This document shows, piece by piece, positions 52,036 through 60,725 of a stretch of DNA of 64,000 bases (positions within the stretch are counted from its first letter, which is position 1; each line of letters starts with the position of its first letter). Both the position numbers and the translations under genes were made by a program. The notes under the pieces are model-generated. The model was not told where the DNA came from. It saw only the letters and a program-made list of their open reading frames with translations, and ran no database searches. Source of the stretch: an uncultured Eubacteriales bacterium (GTDB lineage: Bacteria > Bacillota > Clostridia > Oscillospirales > CAG-272); the NCBI GenBank assembly GCA_934462825.1, contig CAKSIP010000001.1:1-64000 (forward strand), in the 5' to 3' direction.

Positions 52036-53358
52036 ATGCCACCCGATGTCCCTGACCCGGACAGTTTGATTCTGTCAGGTATTTTCATTTTCATTTTGGT
52101 TCTGCTCTCCGGCTTCTTTTCTGCCACAGAAACGGCGTTCAGCTCGCTGAACAAAACCAAACTCAAACTCAAAGCCCAGGCAGGAAACAAATCCGCGCAA
52201 AATGCGCTTGACCTTTCCGAAAAGTTTGACAAATTACTCTCTGCCATCCTCGTCGGAAACAACCTGGTCAACATCACGTTGTCCGTACTGTTCAACAAAA
52301 TCTTTGAAACCCTGATTTCCAACCCCGCCATTAGCGCTGTCGTTTCGGTCGCCGTCTCCACGGTCATTGTTTTGACTTTCGGGGAAATCACTCCGAAAAT
52401 GATAGCAAAGGAAAATTCCGAACGGATTGCTATGGCCTTCGGCTACCCGATTCGCTTCGTCATGATCGTTCTGTTCCCCATTACCATTCTTTTTTCCGGA
52501 TTGAAACTCATCCTGCGCAAGCTGTTCAAGTCCAAGGGGGATGATAAAATCACAGAAGAAGAATTGCTTTCGATTGTAGAGGAAGCGCAGGAGGACGGCT
52601 CGTTGGACGACGAAGAACGAGAGCTGATTTCAAGTGCTATCGAGTTCAACGATGCGGAAGTGGAGGACATCTTGATTCCTCGCGTAAACGTGATAGCGCT
52701 CCCCATTGACATGCCGATGGAAAAAATCAAAAAGCTGTTCTTCGACTACAATTTTTCCCGTCTGCCTGTTTACAAAGGCACCATTGACACCATCATCGGA
52801 ATGATTCATAACATCGACTTCTTTACCGCGCTGGAAAAGGGCGAGAAAAACATCAACAATTACATTACCCCTATTGCCATCGCCACCAAGCATATGAAAA
52901 TCTCCATGCTGCTGAAAAGCATGCAACGGCAAAAGGTTCACATGGCCGTGGTGGTGGACGAATACGGTGGCACCTTGGGCATTGTAACGCTGGAGGATAT
53001 TTTGGAGGAGTTGGTCGGCGAAATTTGGGATGAACACGATGAAGTCATCAACTACTTCACCAAAATTGATGACGAAACCTATTTTGTGGACGGTCGCGCC
53101 GAATTGGTGGATTTCTTCAAGGAATTTGGCATTGACAAAGACGAATCCGAAAATTACGATTCCCAAACCGTCAGCGGTTGGGTGATCGAGCAGATTGGCG
53201 ACATTCCCAAGAAATTTCAAAGCTTTGAGTTTCAAAACCTTACAATCATTGTCGAAAGAGTGACGCAGCGCCGTATTCTCGGCGTCAAGGTCAAAATTCA
53301 TCAACCCGAAAAGGAAGATGACAAAGAAAATAAGAAAGAAGAAAGCGACGAGAAATAA
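52036..53358 (+). CDS. CNNM/CorC (hemolysin C)-family membrane protein with CBS domains
   Basis: A 440-residue protein with an N-terminal DUF21 membrane domain (four hydrophobic segments to about residue 155, including LLSGFFSATETAFSSLNKTKLK and GEITPKMIAKEN). Two CBS domains follow (about 215-330, VEDILIPRVNVIALP and VVVDEYGGTLGIVTLEDILEELVGEIWDEHD), then a CorC_HlyC C-terminal domain (about 345-425) and a Lys/Glu tail. Relatives are linked to Mg2+ or other divalent cation efflux; the older name hemolysin is misleading. The AAAAGGAG is about 13 bases before the ATG, longer than usual. Confidence 0.94.
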   Translation: MPPDVPDPDSLILSGIFIFILVLLSGFFSATETAFSSLNKTKLKLKAQAGNKSAQNALDLSEKFDKLLSAILVGNNLVNITLSVLFNKIFETLISNPAISAVVSVAVSTVIVLTFGEITPKMIAKENSERIAMAFGYPIRFVMIVLFPITILFSGLKLILRKLFKSKGDDKITEEELLSIVEEAQEDGSLDDEERELISSAIEFNDAEVEDILIPRVNVIALPIDMPMEKIKKLFFDYNFSRLPVYKGTIDTIIGMIHNIDFFTALEKGEKNINNYITPIAIATKHMKISMLLKSMQRQKVHMAVVVDEYGGTLGIVTLEDILEELVGEIWDEHDEVINYFTKIDDETYFVDGRAELVDFFKEFGIDKDESENYDSQTVSGWVIEQIGDIPKKFQSFEFQNLTIIVERVTQRRILGVKVKIHQPEKEDDKENKKEESDEK

Positions 53359-53379
53359 TCGCGCTTATCGCTCACATAA

Positions 53380-53420
53380 AGGGAGTGTAAAAAACCCGTT
53401 CCGGGTTTTTTACACTCCCT
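53380..53420 (+). terminator. Terminator after the CNNM gene, long-hairpin family
   Basis: A 19-base-pair perfect stem AGGGAGTGTAAAAAACCCG and complement with a three-base loop. Confidence 0.85.
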
Positions 53421-53473
53421 ATGACTTTGCTCTCGGCGGCAAAACCGACGAAAGTCCGACCGGGCAGAGTTGA

Positions 53474-53516
53474 GGGGCTGTTAAAACCATTGCGTTTTTA
53501 ACAGCCCCCCCGTTTT
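53474..53516 (+). terminator. Second hairpin after the CNNM gene
   Basis: GGGGCTGTTAAAA pairs with TTTTAACAGCCCC; a T-run starts a few bases later. It closely resembles the hairpin at 34153-34189. The stretch 53517-53657 before the ZIP gene shows nothing else recognisable. Confidence 0.7.
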
Positions 53517-53657
53517 TTGTCCGCCGCGTCCGCCTTTTTTGTTTTTCGACATTTTTCACTTCCCCGTTTTTTTCTGCATACATTGTCAATGAGGCCGCCG
53601 ATGCACCGCGGCCAACGAACCCAACGAACAACCAAATAAGGAGGAAAAACAAATTTT

Positions 53658-54473
53658 ATGAACCAACCGGTCGGAATGGCATTGGCGGCAACGCTCGGCA
53701 CGTGGCTTCTCACGGCCTTGGGCGCGGCCGTTGTAATATTTTTCAAAAAAACCAATCCAAAAGCAATGAATCTCATGCTGGGGTTTGCCGCCGGCGTTAT
53801 GATCGCGGCCAGCTTTTGGTCGTTGCTACAGCCCGCCATTGAACGCGCCGAAGCCTTTTTGACTACGCCGGCATGGCTGGTTGTTCTTATCGGCTTTCTT
53901 CTCGGCGCCGTCTTTATGTGGCTTTCTGACAAGGCCGTTACCCGTGCCCACGAGCGGATCCTTCGATCCGCCTGCGCCCCGACGCCCGCTGAAAAAAAGA
54001 ACAATCTGAATCGGATCATCCTGCTGGTTCTTTCCATCACGCTGCACAACATTCCCGAGGGCTTGGCGGTCGGCGTAGCCTTCGGCGCTTTGGCTGACAA
54101 TCCTTCGCCCGAAGCACTCATGGGCGCGATTACCATAGCCGTGGGCATTGGCCTGCAAAACTTCCCGGAAGGCGCGGCCGTTTCCCTGCCCTTGCGCCGA
54201 GAGGGCTGTTCTCGCAAAAAGAGCTTTCTCATCGGGCAGGCATCCGGTATTGTAGAGCCAATCGCCGGCGTGATCGGAGCGATCCTTGTCGTCCGCGTGC
54301 AGGCCATGCTCCCCTATGCGCTGGCCTTTGCCGCCGGCGCTATGATCCTCGTGGCCGTGCATGAGCTGATTCCCGAATGTCAGCAAAACCAAGGCTCCTC
54401 CCCGTATGTTTCCACTATGGGCATTGTGGCCGGATTTGCCCTCATGATGCTTCTGGACGTGGCTCTCGGCTGA
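53658..54473 (+). CDS. ZIP-family divalent metal transporter (ZupT-like)
   Basis: A 271-residue membrane protein with eight hydrophobic segments. ZIP metal-site motifs are HNIPEG (residues 130-135) in membrane helix 4 and QNFPEG (167-172) in helix 5, where zinc ZIPs often have HNxPEG and HEIPHE. Gln replaces His in the second, as in several GufA/ZupT relatives. VHELIPE near the end completes the pattern. It would take up Zn2+, Fe2+ or Mn2+. AAGGAGG lies about 12 bases upstream of the ATG. Confidence 0.93.
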   Translation: MNQPVGMALAATLGTWLLTALGAAVVIFFKKTNPKAMNLMLGFAAGVMIAASFWSLLQPAIERAEAFLTTPAWLVVLIGFLLGAVFMWLSDKAVTRAHERILRSACAPTPAEKKNNLNRIILLVLSITLHNIPEGLAVGVAFGALADNPSPEALMGAITIAVGIGLQNFPEGAAVSLPLRREGCSRKKSFLIGQASGIVEPIAGVIGAILVVRVQAMLPYALAFAAGAMILVAVHELIPECQQNQGSSPYVSTMGIVAGFALMMLLDVALG

Positions 54474-54561
54474 GGCTTACGCCCTCTCAAGAATGAAAAA
54501 GAGTTTCAAGCACGCAGGGGGGGCCTGCAAGGCTCGTCGATAAACGAAGTGAACAAAAAGC

Positions 54562-54612
54562 AAAAAAAACAAAGCCGAACGATTTCGCTAACGAAAATCG
54601 TTCGGCTTTGTT
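54562..54612 (-). terminator. Terminator of the tRNA-Met/tRNA-Glu unit
   Basis: An 18-base-pair perfect stem, AACAAAGCCGAACGATTT and complement, followed on the minus strand by a run of seven or eight T. Confidence 0.92.
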
Positions 54613-54617
54613 GCGCT

Positions 54618-54692
54618 TGGTGACCCGTGGGAGAATCGAACTCCCGTTACCGCCGTGAAAGGGCGGTGTCTTAGCCGCTTGACCAACGGGCC
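54618..54692 (-). tRNA. tRNA-Glu (TTC)
   Basis: Minus-strand cloverleaf starting GGCCCGTTGGTCAAGCGG, anticodon stem CCGCC/GGCGG with loop CTTTCAC (anticodon TTC), T-arm GGGAGTTCGATTCTCCC, encoded CCA. It follows tRNA-Met by three bases in one transcript. Confidence 0.95.
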
Positions 54693-54695
54693 AAA

Positions 54696-54772
54696 TGGTA
54701 GCGGAGATTGGACTTGAACCCATGACCTACCGGGTATGAACCGGTTGCTCTAGCCAACTGAGCTACTCCGCC
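54696..54772 (-). tRNA. tRNA-Met (CAT), elongator
   Basis: Minus-strand cloverleaf starting GGCGGAGTAGCTCAGTTGGC, anticodon stem CCGG/CCGG with loop TTCATAC (anticodon CAT), encoded CCA. The sequence is close to elongator tRNA-Met of other Bacillota. The acceptor stem is fully paired, excluding initiator tRNA. Confidence 0.94.
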
Positions 54773-54790
54773 AAATCAGAACGCCTGATT

Positions 54791-54819
54791 ATTATATCAT
54801 TTCAAAATCGATTTGTCAA
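54791..54819 (-). promoter_or_regulatory. Promoter of tRNA-Met/tRNA-Glu
   Basis: Reading leftward, TTGACA (54814-54819), 17 bases, TATAAT (54791-54796). Confidence 0.9.
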
Positions 54820-54926
54820 TACCTTTTTTCACTTTTTCTGTATTTTTTATCATCTTTTCTGCGTGGCCGGCAAAGGGCGACAGGGATGGGAAAAATCACC
54901 CCTGTCGCTCGTCCGAAACGGCTCCG

Positions 54927-55847
54927 TCATTTATCGGAAAGCTTGGCAAGAAACGGCTCAAAGGCCACGCCGTTGCGTGTCGGCGTATCAAATCCGGCCG
55001 AATACCCGATGACCTTTCCCGTCAGATCCGAAGCGCGGACAACCGCTCTATCAAACGGCTTTCCCCGCATAAGCTCTCCCAACAGCACCGAAGCGAAAAA
55101 ATCCCCGGTGCCCGGATAGGCATGCGACACATATTCTGTTCCGTAAAGGAAGGCCTGCCCCCCATGTTGCGTGGCATCATACCCATACGTGCCGATGCGA
55201 TTATGCCCGAAATGGATTCCGGTCACAACGATTTTTTCTGTGCCAAAACGGCACAATTTCTCGCACAGGCGCGCCGCATAGGCTTCCGTTTCCTTTTCCG
55301 ACCATTCGGAAGTATCGCAAAACGCCGTTCCGGTTAAAAAGCACGCCTCCGTTACATTGGGGGTAATCACGTCGGCCTTTTCACACAGGCAACTCATGCC
55401 TTGCATCATGCCGGGCGTGTAGGTCGAATAAAGACAGCCGTCGTCCCCCATCACGGGATCCACCAGCACCAGCGCTTTTGTTTCACCCGGCGTTCCGACG
55501 CCGAATCGGTCAATCATCCCGCTGACCGTTTGAATCTGTTGTTCACTGCCGAGAAATCCTGTGTACACCGCATCAGCCCGAAAGCCGACCTCCCACAGGT
55601 GCGCGGAAATTTTCTCCATTGCCTCGGTCAAATCTTCAAAATAATAGTTTTCAAAGCCGCCCGTATGCGTAGAAAGCAGGGCTGTCGGCACGGGGACGGC
55701 TTGCAATCCCATGGCGGAAAGCACCGGCAGAATCACCGTCAGTGCGCAACGGCCAAAGCAGGACAGGTCATGCACCGCCAACACCGTCGGCATCGGTCGC
55801 TGCGCCGCTTTCGCATCCGGCGTTAAAAATTTCGGTTCTCTGCTCAT
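54927..55847 (-). CDS. Pyridoxamine/pyridoxal kinase
   Basis: A 306-residue PfkB-like (ribokinase superfamily) kinase of the PdxK/PdxY group, phosphorylating B6 vitamers in the salvage path to PLP. Landmarks are VLAVHDLSCFGRCALTVILPVLSAMG, TALLSTHTGGF, DPVMGDDG, ITPNVTEACFLTG and the anion-hole/catalytic AYPGTGDFFASVLLGEL. It begins 13 bases after mtlD with GAGGCGGAG as ribosome-binding site, so the two are co-transcribed, although no metabolic link between them is obvious. Confidence 0.93.
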   Translation of the reverse strand: MSREPKFLTPDAKAAQRPMPTVLAVHDLSCFGRCALTVILPVLSAMGLQAVPVPTALLSTHTGGFENYYFEDLTEAMEKISAHLWEVGFRADAVYTGFLGSEQQIQTVSGMIDRFGVGTPGETKALVLVDPVMGDDGCLYSTYTPGMMQGMSCLCEKADVITPNVTEACFLTGTAFCDTSEWSEKETEAYAARLCEKLCRFGTEKIVVTGIHFGHNRIGTYGYDATQHGGQAFLYGTEYVSHAYPGTGDFFASVLLGELMRGKPFDRAVVRASDLTGKVIGYSAGFDTPTRNGVAFEPFLAKLSDK

Positions 55848-55860
55848 CGCCGACTCCGCC

Positions 55861-57084
55861 TCAGTGTTCTTGATATTTCAGCTCGGCCAGAACACCGCAA
55901 AGCTCTGCAAACGAGGCCTTACGAGAAAGCATGTCATAAAACAAGCTGATCGTTTTGACATCCTCGGCATCGGTCATGTTGCTGTATTTCTCCAAGGCCG
56001 CCGCAATTCCTTTTTCTTTGGCAAAAGCGGAAGTTTCCAGCGAGGTGGGATCGTCCTTTTGTTCAAACAGATAGCCGGCCGCAATGCCGAGTGCGATGTA
56101 TGCCGGCACAATTCCGACTGCCTTAGCGGTGTTATAAGCGCCCACCAGGCGGTCATGCTCCGCCAGCTTTCGTTTGGTGTCGCGCCCTACGCGAAGCACC
56201 GTATCGCCGAGCAGGCGATTTTCAAAGCGAACGGTCAAATCATCGGTAAATTCCAAAGCCGCATCAAGGTCGGCGCCATGCTTACGGGATAGCGCTCTGG
56301 CACTTTCGGTCAGCGCCCGCGTCATAAAATATTTGATTTCCGGATCCAGCGAAGCGTCGCAGATCCACTCATATCCCTTCCATGCGCCCAAATAGGCGGT
56401 AACGGCATGCCCCATATTATGCATCATCAATTTTTGCTCGATGAAAAATTCAAAGGGCGCGAAAGGCACAAGCCCCTTCAGCGGCGGGTAGTCGCAACCG
56501 ACGGGGCGAAAACCGTCGGCATCCACCGGCAATTTGCTGTAAGGCTCTACGCACACGGCCAATGCGTTCTTTTCCGCCAGCTCCGCCGGCGTGGGGGGAA
56601 CCATCCGTCCGACAGAAACGCAAACGAAACCAATTTGATTTTCAAAGTAATCCCGGCAGGCATCGGAAATATGCGCCGAAACCAAATCGTGCAAATACAC
56701 ATTGGAGCCAATCATATTCTCACAAATGAGAATATTGAGCGGACGCCCTCCCTCGGCAAAGCGTTTTTCAATCGCTTGTCCGATCAGAGGCGCTACAAAT
56801 TTTATCACATTCACGCCAAGGGCGGTTGCCATGATGTCACAGGAAGCAATTTCCCGCACCACGGCATCGTTGTCACGGCCATCGACAGCACGCACATTTT
56901 TCACAGGCTGCTCCACATACTCGTGCTTGCCCGTTACATACACCGGGTACTCGTGCGCCTGATTGATGGCGTCCACCACGGCCATATTGACGTCGATGAA
57001 AACCGTTTCATACCCCGAAAGATAAAATTTTTGCCCGATAAATCCGCGCCCGATATTACCGGCGCCATACATAATTGCTTTCAT
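55861..57084 (-). CDS. mtlD: Mannitol-1-phosphate 5-dehydrogenase
   Basis: MtlD oxidises mannitol-1-phosphate to fructose-6-phosphate with NAD+. The 407-residue product has the Rossmann start KAIMYGAGNIGRGFIGQ, a central ICENMIGSNVYLHDLV, EPYSKLPVDADGF, and the conserved Lys-His region EQKLMMHNMGHAVTAYLGAWKGYEWI carrying the catalytic Lys. It is slightly longer than many relatives (about 385). No mannitol PTS genes are in the window, which is unusual for mtlD. A promoter is at 57172-57200 and GGAGG precedes the ATG. Confidence 0.95.
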   Translation of the reverse strand: MKAIMYGAGNIGRGFIGQKFYLSGYETVFIDVNMAVVDAINQAHEYPVYVTGKHEYVEQPVKNVRAVDGRDNDAVVREIASCDIMATALGVNVIKFVAPLIGQAIEKRFAEGGRPLNILICENMIGSNVYLHDLVSAHISDACRDYFENQIGFVCVSVGRMVPPTPAELAEKNALAVCVEPYSKLPVDADGFRPVGCDYPPLKGLVPFAPFEFFIEQKLMMHNMGHAVTAYLGAWKGYEWICDASLDPEIKYFMTRALTESARALSRKHGADLDAALEFTDDLTVRFENRLLGDTVLRVGRDTKRKLAEHDRLVGAYNTAKAVGIVPAYIALGIAAGYLFEQKDDPTSLETSAFAKEKGIAAALEKYSNMTDAEDVKTISLFYDMLSRKASFAELCGVLAELKYQEH

Positions 57085-57171
57085 GTTCCAGCCTCCAACG
57101 CTCCCCTTGCCGGGGAAAATTTATACAAAGAGTCGCAAGAGCTTTTGTCCAAGCGGCCAATCTTTTTCTGT

Positions 57172-57200
57172 ATTATACCAAATTCCGCTTCCTTTTTCAA
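57172..57200 (-). promoter_or_regulatory. Promoter of mtlD and the pyridoxamine kinase gene
   Basis: Reading leftward, TTGAAA (57195-57200), 17 bases, TATAAT (57172-57177). Confidence 0.75.
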
Positions 57201-57268
57201 CGGGTTCCGCGCAAAAAGCCGCCTTGGCAGTAGGATTATTTTTCTAAGCTCTCCTTTTGACATGGCGA

Positions 57269-57472
57269 TCAGCCGACAACCCGGTAGCCCTGATTCTCCA
57301 CTGCCTTTTTCAAGGTCGCATCCGACACGTCTTTTTCCAGCGTGACCGTAGCGCTTCCGTCGCGGCAGCTGACCTCGGCCGTTTTCACGCCCTCCAAAGC
57401 TTCCAGACAATTCTTGACTCTGGCTTCGCAATGGGCGCACATCATTCCCTCAATTTTCAATGTTTTTTTCAT
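57269..57472 (-). other. Possible internal start giving a free CopZ-like copper chaperone
   Basis: An in-frame ATG at 57472, preceded by AAAGGAAG about eleven bases upstream, would yield a 67-residue protein that is a complete HMA domain (MKKTLKIEGMMCAHCEAR...). It has the size and beginning of a typical CopZ. It is in the same frame as copA, so it could arise by internal initiation. This is inference. Confidence 0.45.
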
Positions 57473-59896
57473 ATTCTTTTCTTCCTTTCCTGCCATAAGC
57501 AATTCGCTTTCGGCTGTTTTATTTTTTTCAAGTGCACAGCAAAATTCCGTTTTTTCATCTTTTTCATCTTTTTCATCGGTCCGCGGCTTGTCCTTTTCGT
57601 TTTTTTGGCGACGCGGCTTTTCCTGCAGCTTCACAAGATTCAACCGCAAAGCGTTCATAACCACGCAAAAGCTCGAAAGGCTCATCGCCGCCGCGCCGAA
57701 CATCGGGCTTAGCTGCCAACCGTTCAGCGGAATCAGCAAGCCGGCCGCCAGCGGGATTCCGATCGCGTTGTAAAAGAACGCCCAAAAAAGATTTTCGTGA
57801 ATGTTGCGCAGCGTCGCCCGTCCCAAGCGAACCGCCGCCACAAGATCGCAAAGCCGGCTTTTCATGATGACAACATCGGCTGCATCAATAGCGACGTCAG
57901 TGCCTGCCCCGATGGCAACGCCCACATCGGCACGTGTCAAAGCGGGTGCATCGTTGATGCCGTCTCCCACCATAGCCACCTTGCCCTCCTTAGAAAGCGT
58001 GCGGATGGCCTCCTCTTTTCCTTCCGGTCGAACTCCGGCAATCACTTGCATTACGCCCGCCTGACGAGCAATGGCAGCCGCTGTTTTCGGATTGTCGCCC
58101 GTCAGCATCACCACCCGAAGGCCGAGCGCTTTCAGGGCGCGTATCGCTTCCGGGCTGTCCGGTTTCAACGTGTCCGCCACAGCGATCAAGCCAAGTACCT
58201 GCCCGCCTTCTGCAAAAAGCAGGGGGGTTTTCCCTTCTTGCGACAAGTAATCGGCCTTTTGCCGCAAGCCTTCGTCTACCGTGACTTGCTTTTCCATATA
58301 AGCAAGATTGCCGCCCATCATTTTTTGTCCGGTTGCGCTTCGGGTTGCCTCTACACCTGCGCCGGGAAGCACGCAAAAGTTCTCGCACGCCGCCGGAGCG
58401 CCCATGTTTTCTTTTTGAGCCATAGCCACAATGGCGCCGGCCAGCGGATGCTCGCTTTTGCTTTCCAGCGCATAGGCGGTTGCAAGCAGTTGTTTTTGGC
58501 TCACACCGTCCATGGGGTAAATATCCGTCACTTCGGGCTTGCCTTGCGTGATCGTTCCGGTTTTATCCAGCGCCACAAGGCGGATCCGGCCCATTTCCTC
58601 CAGCGAAGCGGCGGTTTTGAAAAGGACGCCGTTTTTGGCGCCAACGCCGCTACCGACCATAATAGCGACCGGCGTGGCCAGACCCAAAGCGCAGGGACAG
58701 CTAATGACCAGCACGGAAATGCCGCGCGCCAAGACAAATCCGACCGAATATCCGGCCAACAGCCACGCAAGCGTGGCGATGCATGCAATTCCCATGACCG
58801 CAGGCACAAAAATGCCCGACACCCGATCCGCCGCTTTGGCAATCGGCGCCTTAGTCGCCGAAGCGTCACTGACCATACGAATAATCTGCGACAGTGTTGT
58901 ATCCTCTCCCACGCGACCGGCGCGGCATTTCATATACCCGGAACGATTTACCGTAGCCGCCGAAACGCCATCTCCCGGCGCTTTGTCCACCGGAATGCTT
59001 TCGCCGGTCAACGCCGATTCATCCACCGCACCTCCGCCTTCCATCACGGTTCCATCCACCGGGATATGATCGCCGGCACGTACCACAAACACATCCCCGA
59101 CCTGCACCTGCTCAATCGGAACCACCGTTTCCGCGCCGTTTCGCAGTACCACGGCCGTTTGCGGAGCCAAATTCATCAGATGGCGCAAAGCGTCCGTCGT
59201 TCGTCCTTTGGAACGGGCCTCCAGCGTCTTTCCGATGGTAATCAGCGTTAAAATCATCGCGGCGGATTCAAAATACATCGCATGAAGCTGATGATAAGCA
59301 TGGCTCATGTCGCCCCGTTGCACTGCGTCTGTCATAGCAAAAAGCAAACAAACGCTGTAAACAAAGGCGGCCGAGGCTCCCATAGCCACCAGCGTATCCA
59401 TATTGGGAGCGCCGTGCAAAAGCCCCTTGGCACCATTGACGAAGAATTTCTGATTGATGATCATAATGATCAAGGTGAGAAGCAGTTCGACAAGGCCGAT
59501 CGCTACAGGATTCTCTTTCAAAAACGACGGCAAGGGCCATCCCCACATCACATGCCCCATGGAAATATACATCAAAACCAGCAAAAATCCGACCGAGCAC
59601 ACCAATCGCCGAAGCAATCGCGGCGTTTCCCGATCCTGCAAGGCGTCGCCTCCGGGCGCCGCTTTGTCTGCATGTTTCGCATGCTTATCCCCGTCCGGGG
59701 CTTTCACCGAGGCGCCGTAGCCGGCCTTTTCCACCGCCGCAATAATCTGTGCGGCCTCCGCGGTTCCCTCCACGCTCATGCAATTTGTCAACAGGCTGAC
59801 AGAGCAGGCGGTCACGCCCGGCACCTTTTGCACGGCCTTTTCCACACGAGCACTACAGGCCGCACAGCTCATTCCCGTTACCGAATAAATAGTCAA
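57269..59896 (-). CDS. copA: Copper-exporting P1B-type ATPase with a C-terminal CopZ-like domain
   Basis: An 875-residue heavy-metal ATPase. Domain order: N-terminal HMA with GMSCAACSARVEK (about residues 8-20), eight membrane segments, the actuator TGES in ALTGESIPVDKAP, the membrane CPC in VISCPCALGLATP, phosphorylation motif DKTGTIT, SEHPL, GDGINDAPAL. A Lys/Asp/Glu linker then leads to a second HMA at the extreme C-terminus with GMMCAHCEARVKN. A C-terminal HMA is unusual; it normally exists as a separate chaperone, CopZ. The CPC and HMA motifs fit Cu+. Start is TTG at 59896, with GGAG five bases upstream and MTIYSVTGMSC as the expected N-terminus. It lies downstream of csoR. Confidence 0.95.
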   Translation of the reverse strand: MTIYSVTGMSCAACSARVEKAVQKVPGVTACSVSLLTNCMSVEGTAEAAQIIAAVEKAGYGASVKAPDGDKHAKHADKAAPGGDALQDRETPRLLRRLVCSVGFLLVLMYISMGHVMWGWPLPSFLKENPVAIGLVELLLTLIIMIINQKFFVNGAKGLLHGAPNMDTLVAMGASAAFVYSVCLLFAMTDAVQRGDMSHAYHQLHAMYFESAAMILTLITIGKTLEARSKGRTTDALRHLMNLAPQTAVVLRNGAETVVPIEQVQVGDVFVVRAGDHIPVDGTVMEGGGAVDESALTGESIPVDKAPGDGVSAATVNRSGYMKCRAGRVGEDTTLSQIIRMVSDASATKAPIAKAADRVSGIFVPAVMGIACIATLAWLLAGYSVGFVLARGISVLVISCPCALGLATPVAIMVGSGVGAKNGVLFKTAASLEEMGRIRLVALDKTGTITQGKPEVTDIYPMDGVSQKQLLATAYALESKSEHPLAGAIVAMAQKENMGAPAACENFCVLPGAGVEATRSATGQKMMGGNLAYMEKQVTVDEGLRQKADYLSQEGKTPLLFAEGGQVLGLIAVADTLKPDSPEAIRALKALGLRVVMLTGDNPKTAAAIARQAGVMQVIAGVRPEGKEEAIRTLSKEGKVAMVGDGINDAPALTRADVGVAIGAGTDVAIDAADVVIMKSRLCDLVAAVRLGRATLRNIHENLFWAFFYNAIGIPLAAGLLIPLNGWQLSPMFGAAAMSLSSFCVVMNALRLNLVKLQEKPRRQKNEKDKPRTDEKDEKDEKTEFCCALEKNKTAESELLMAGKEEKNMKKTLKIEGMMCAHCEARVKNCLEALEGVKTAEVSCRDGSATVTLEKDVSDATLKKAVENQGYRVVG
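57599..57605 (-). other. Slippery heptamer A_AAA_AAC in copA
   Basis: On the coding strand the codons CAA AAA AAC contain the heptamer A AAA AAC in the frame needed for tandem -1 slippage. A -1 shift would add about ten residues and stop at 57573-57575, giving an ATPase of about 774 residues without the C-terminal HMA. An AGGA lies about 14 bases upstream of the heptamer. No strong stimulatory stem-loop was found downstream. Confidence 0.4.
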
Positions 59897-60134
59897 AATA
59901 GCTCCTTCCTTTTGGGGGAAGCATCGTCCCCCGGCGTCCCGCCAAAGCATCGCTTGCCGCGGGATTTTTTTGTTTCATCCGACGCAAAATATACGAAGTC
60001 CTTTTCTATTTTCTGTCCTTGGCCTACTTTTCATACGTCCGACCTCCCTTTGCAGCGCGCGGCGCACAAAGGCGCGGGCAAAGGCGTCTGCCGGATCGAA
60101 AGGCAAGCGGACTGCCAATGTTTCCGTCGGATTT

Positions 60135-60461
60135 TTATTTCATCAGCTTTTGAAGCGTGTCCATCAGCTCATCCACGACTTCCTCCCGTCCCTCGCGGAT
60201 GTCGCGCGTAACGCATCCGTGAATATGCGCCGCCAAGACCTCCCGGCTGAAGGCACTGACAGCCGCCGACACCGCGGCCGATTGAATCAGGACGTCATTG
60301 CAATACGCGTCTGCTTCCACCATCGCTTGCAGGCCGCGCACCTGCCCCTCAATCCGTTTCAGGCGATTGATCAGCTTTCGCTTTTCTTCGGCTTTGCGAA
60401 CGGTATGCTTTTCTTCTTGGCAGCAACAAACGCACGCGTTCTTCATTTTTGGATTTTCCAT
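60135..60461 (-). CDS. csoR: CsoR-family copper-sensing repressor
   Basis: A 108-residue all-helical repressor that leaves DNA when it binds Cu+. The ligand triad is exact for CsoR: Cys54, His79 and Cys83, with the 25- and 4-residue spacings of the family. The N-terminus has an additional CVCCC run. GLKRI-type basic residues for DNA contact are in LINRLKRIEGQVRGLQAMVE. It is transcribed toward copA from a promoter covered by two operators, so it should control itself and probably copA. The 238 bases between csoR and copA show no recognised gene, terminator or second promoter. Confidence 0.95.
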   Translation of the reverse strand: MENPKMKNACVCCCQEEKHTVRKAEEKRKLINRLKRIEGQVRGLQAMVEADAYCNDVLIQSAAVSAAVSAFSREVLAAHIHGCVTRDIREGREEVVDELMDTLQKLMK

Positions 60462-60491
60462 GAAAAGCCCCCTTTTTTTGATGCTCCTTTG

Positions 60492-60541
60492 ATACCCCGT
60501 AGGGGTATTTTAATTATATACCCCCATGGGGTATTTGTCAA
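60492..60541 (-). promoter_or_regulatory. csoR-copA promoter with two CsoR-type operators
   Basis: Reading leftward, TTGACA (60536-60541), 17 bases, TATAAT (60513-60518). The palindrome ATACCCCCATGGGGTAT (60518-60534) fills the spacer, and ATACCCCGTAGGGGTAT (60492-60508) lies just after the -10. Both match the GC-rich CsoR operator type, so repression by blocking polymerase is expected. Confidence 0.88.
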
Positions 60542-60592
60542 CGCCTTTTTGATAAAAAATAGGGTTCTTTCTTTCTTTTTTCGGAAAAGCCC

Positions 60593-60621
60593 TTGCAAAA
60601 GAGAAAAAAGTATGCTATACT
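60593..60621 (+). promoter_or_regulatory. Promoter of tRNA-Trp
   Basis: TTGCAA (60593-60598), 17 bases, TATACT (60616-60621). Confidence 0.75.
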
Positions 60622-60649
60622 ATGAAAGTCGTCAAGGCATCAAGCACAG

Positions 60650-60725
60650 AGGGGTATAGCTCAGTTGGTAGAGTACTGGTCTCCAAAACCAAGGGTCGTG
60701 GGTTCAAGTCCTTCTGCCCCTGCCA
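60650..60725 (+). tRNA. tRNA-Trp (CCA)
   Basis: Cloverleaf with acceptor AGGGGTA paired with the TGCCCCT side, D-arm AGCTC, anticodon stem CTGGT with loop CTCCAAA (anticodon CCA at 60683-60685), T-arm GTGGGTTCAAGTCCTTC, and terminal GCCA. Its 3' end begins a sequence repeated at 62604. Confidence 0.92.
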
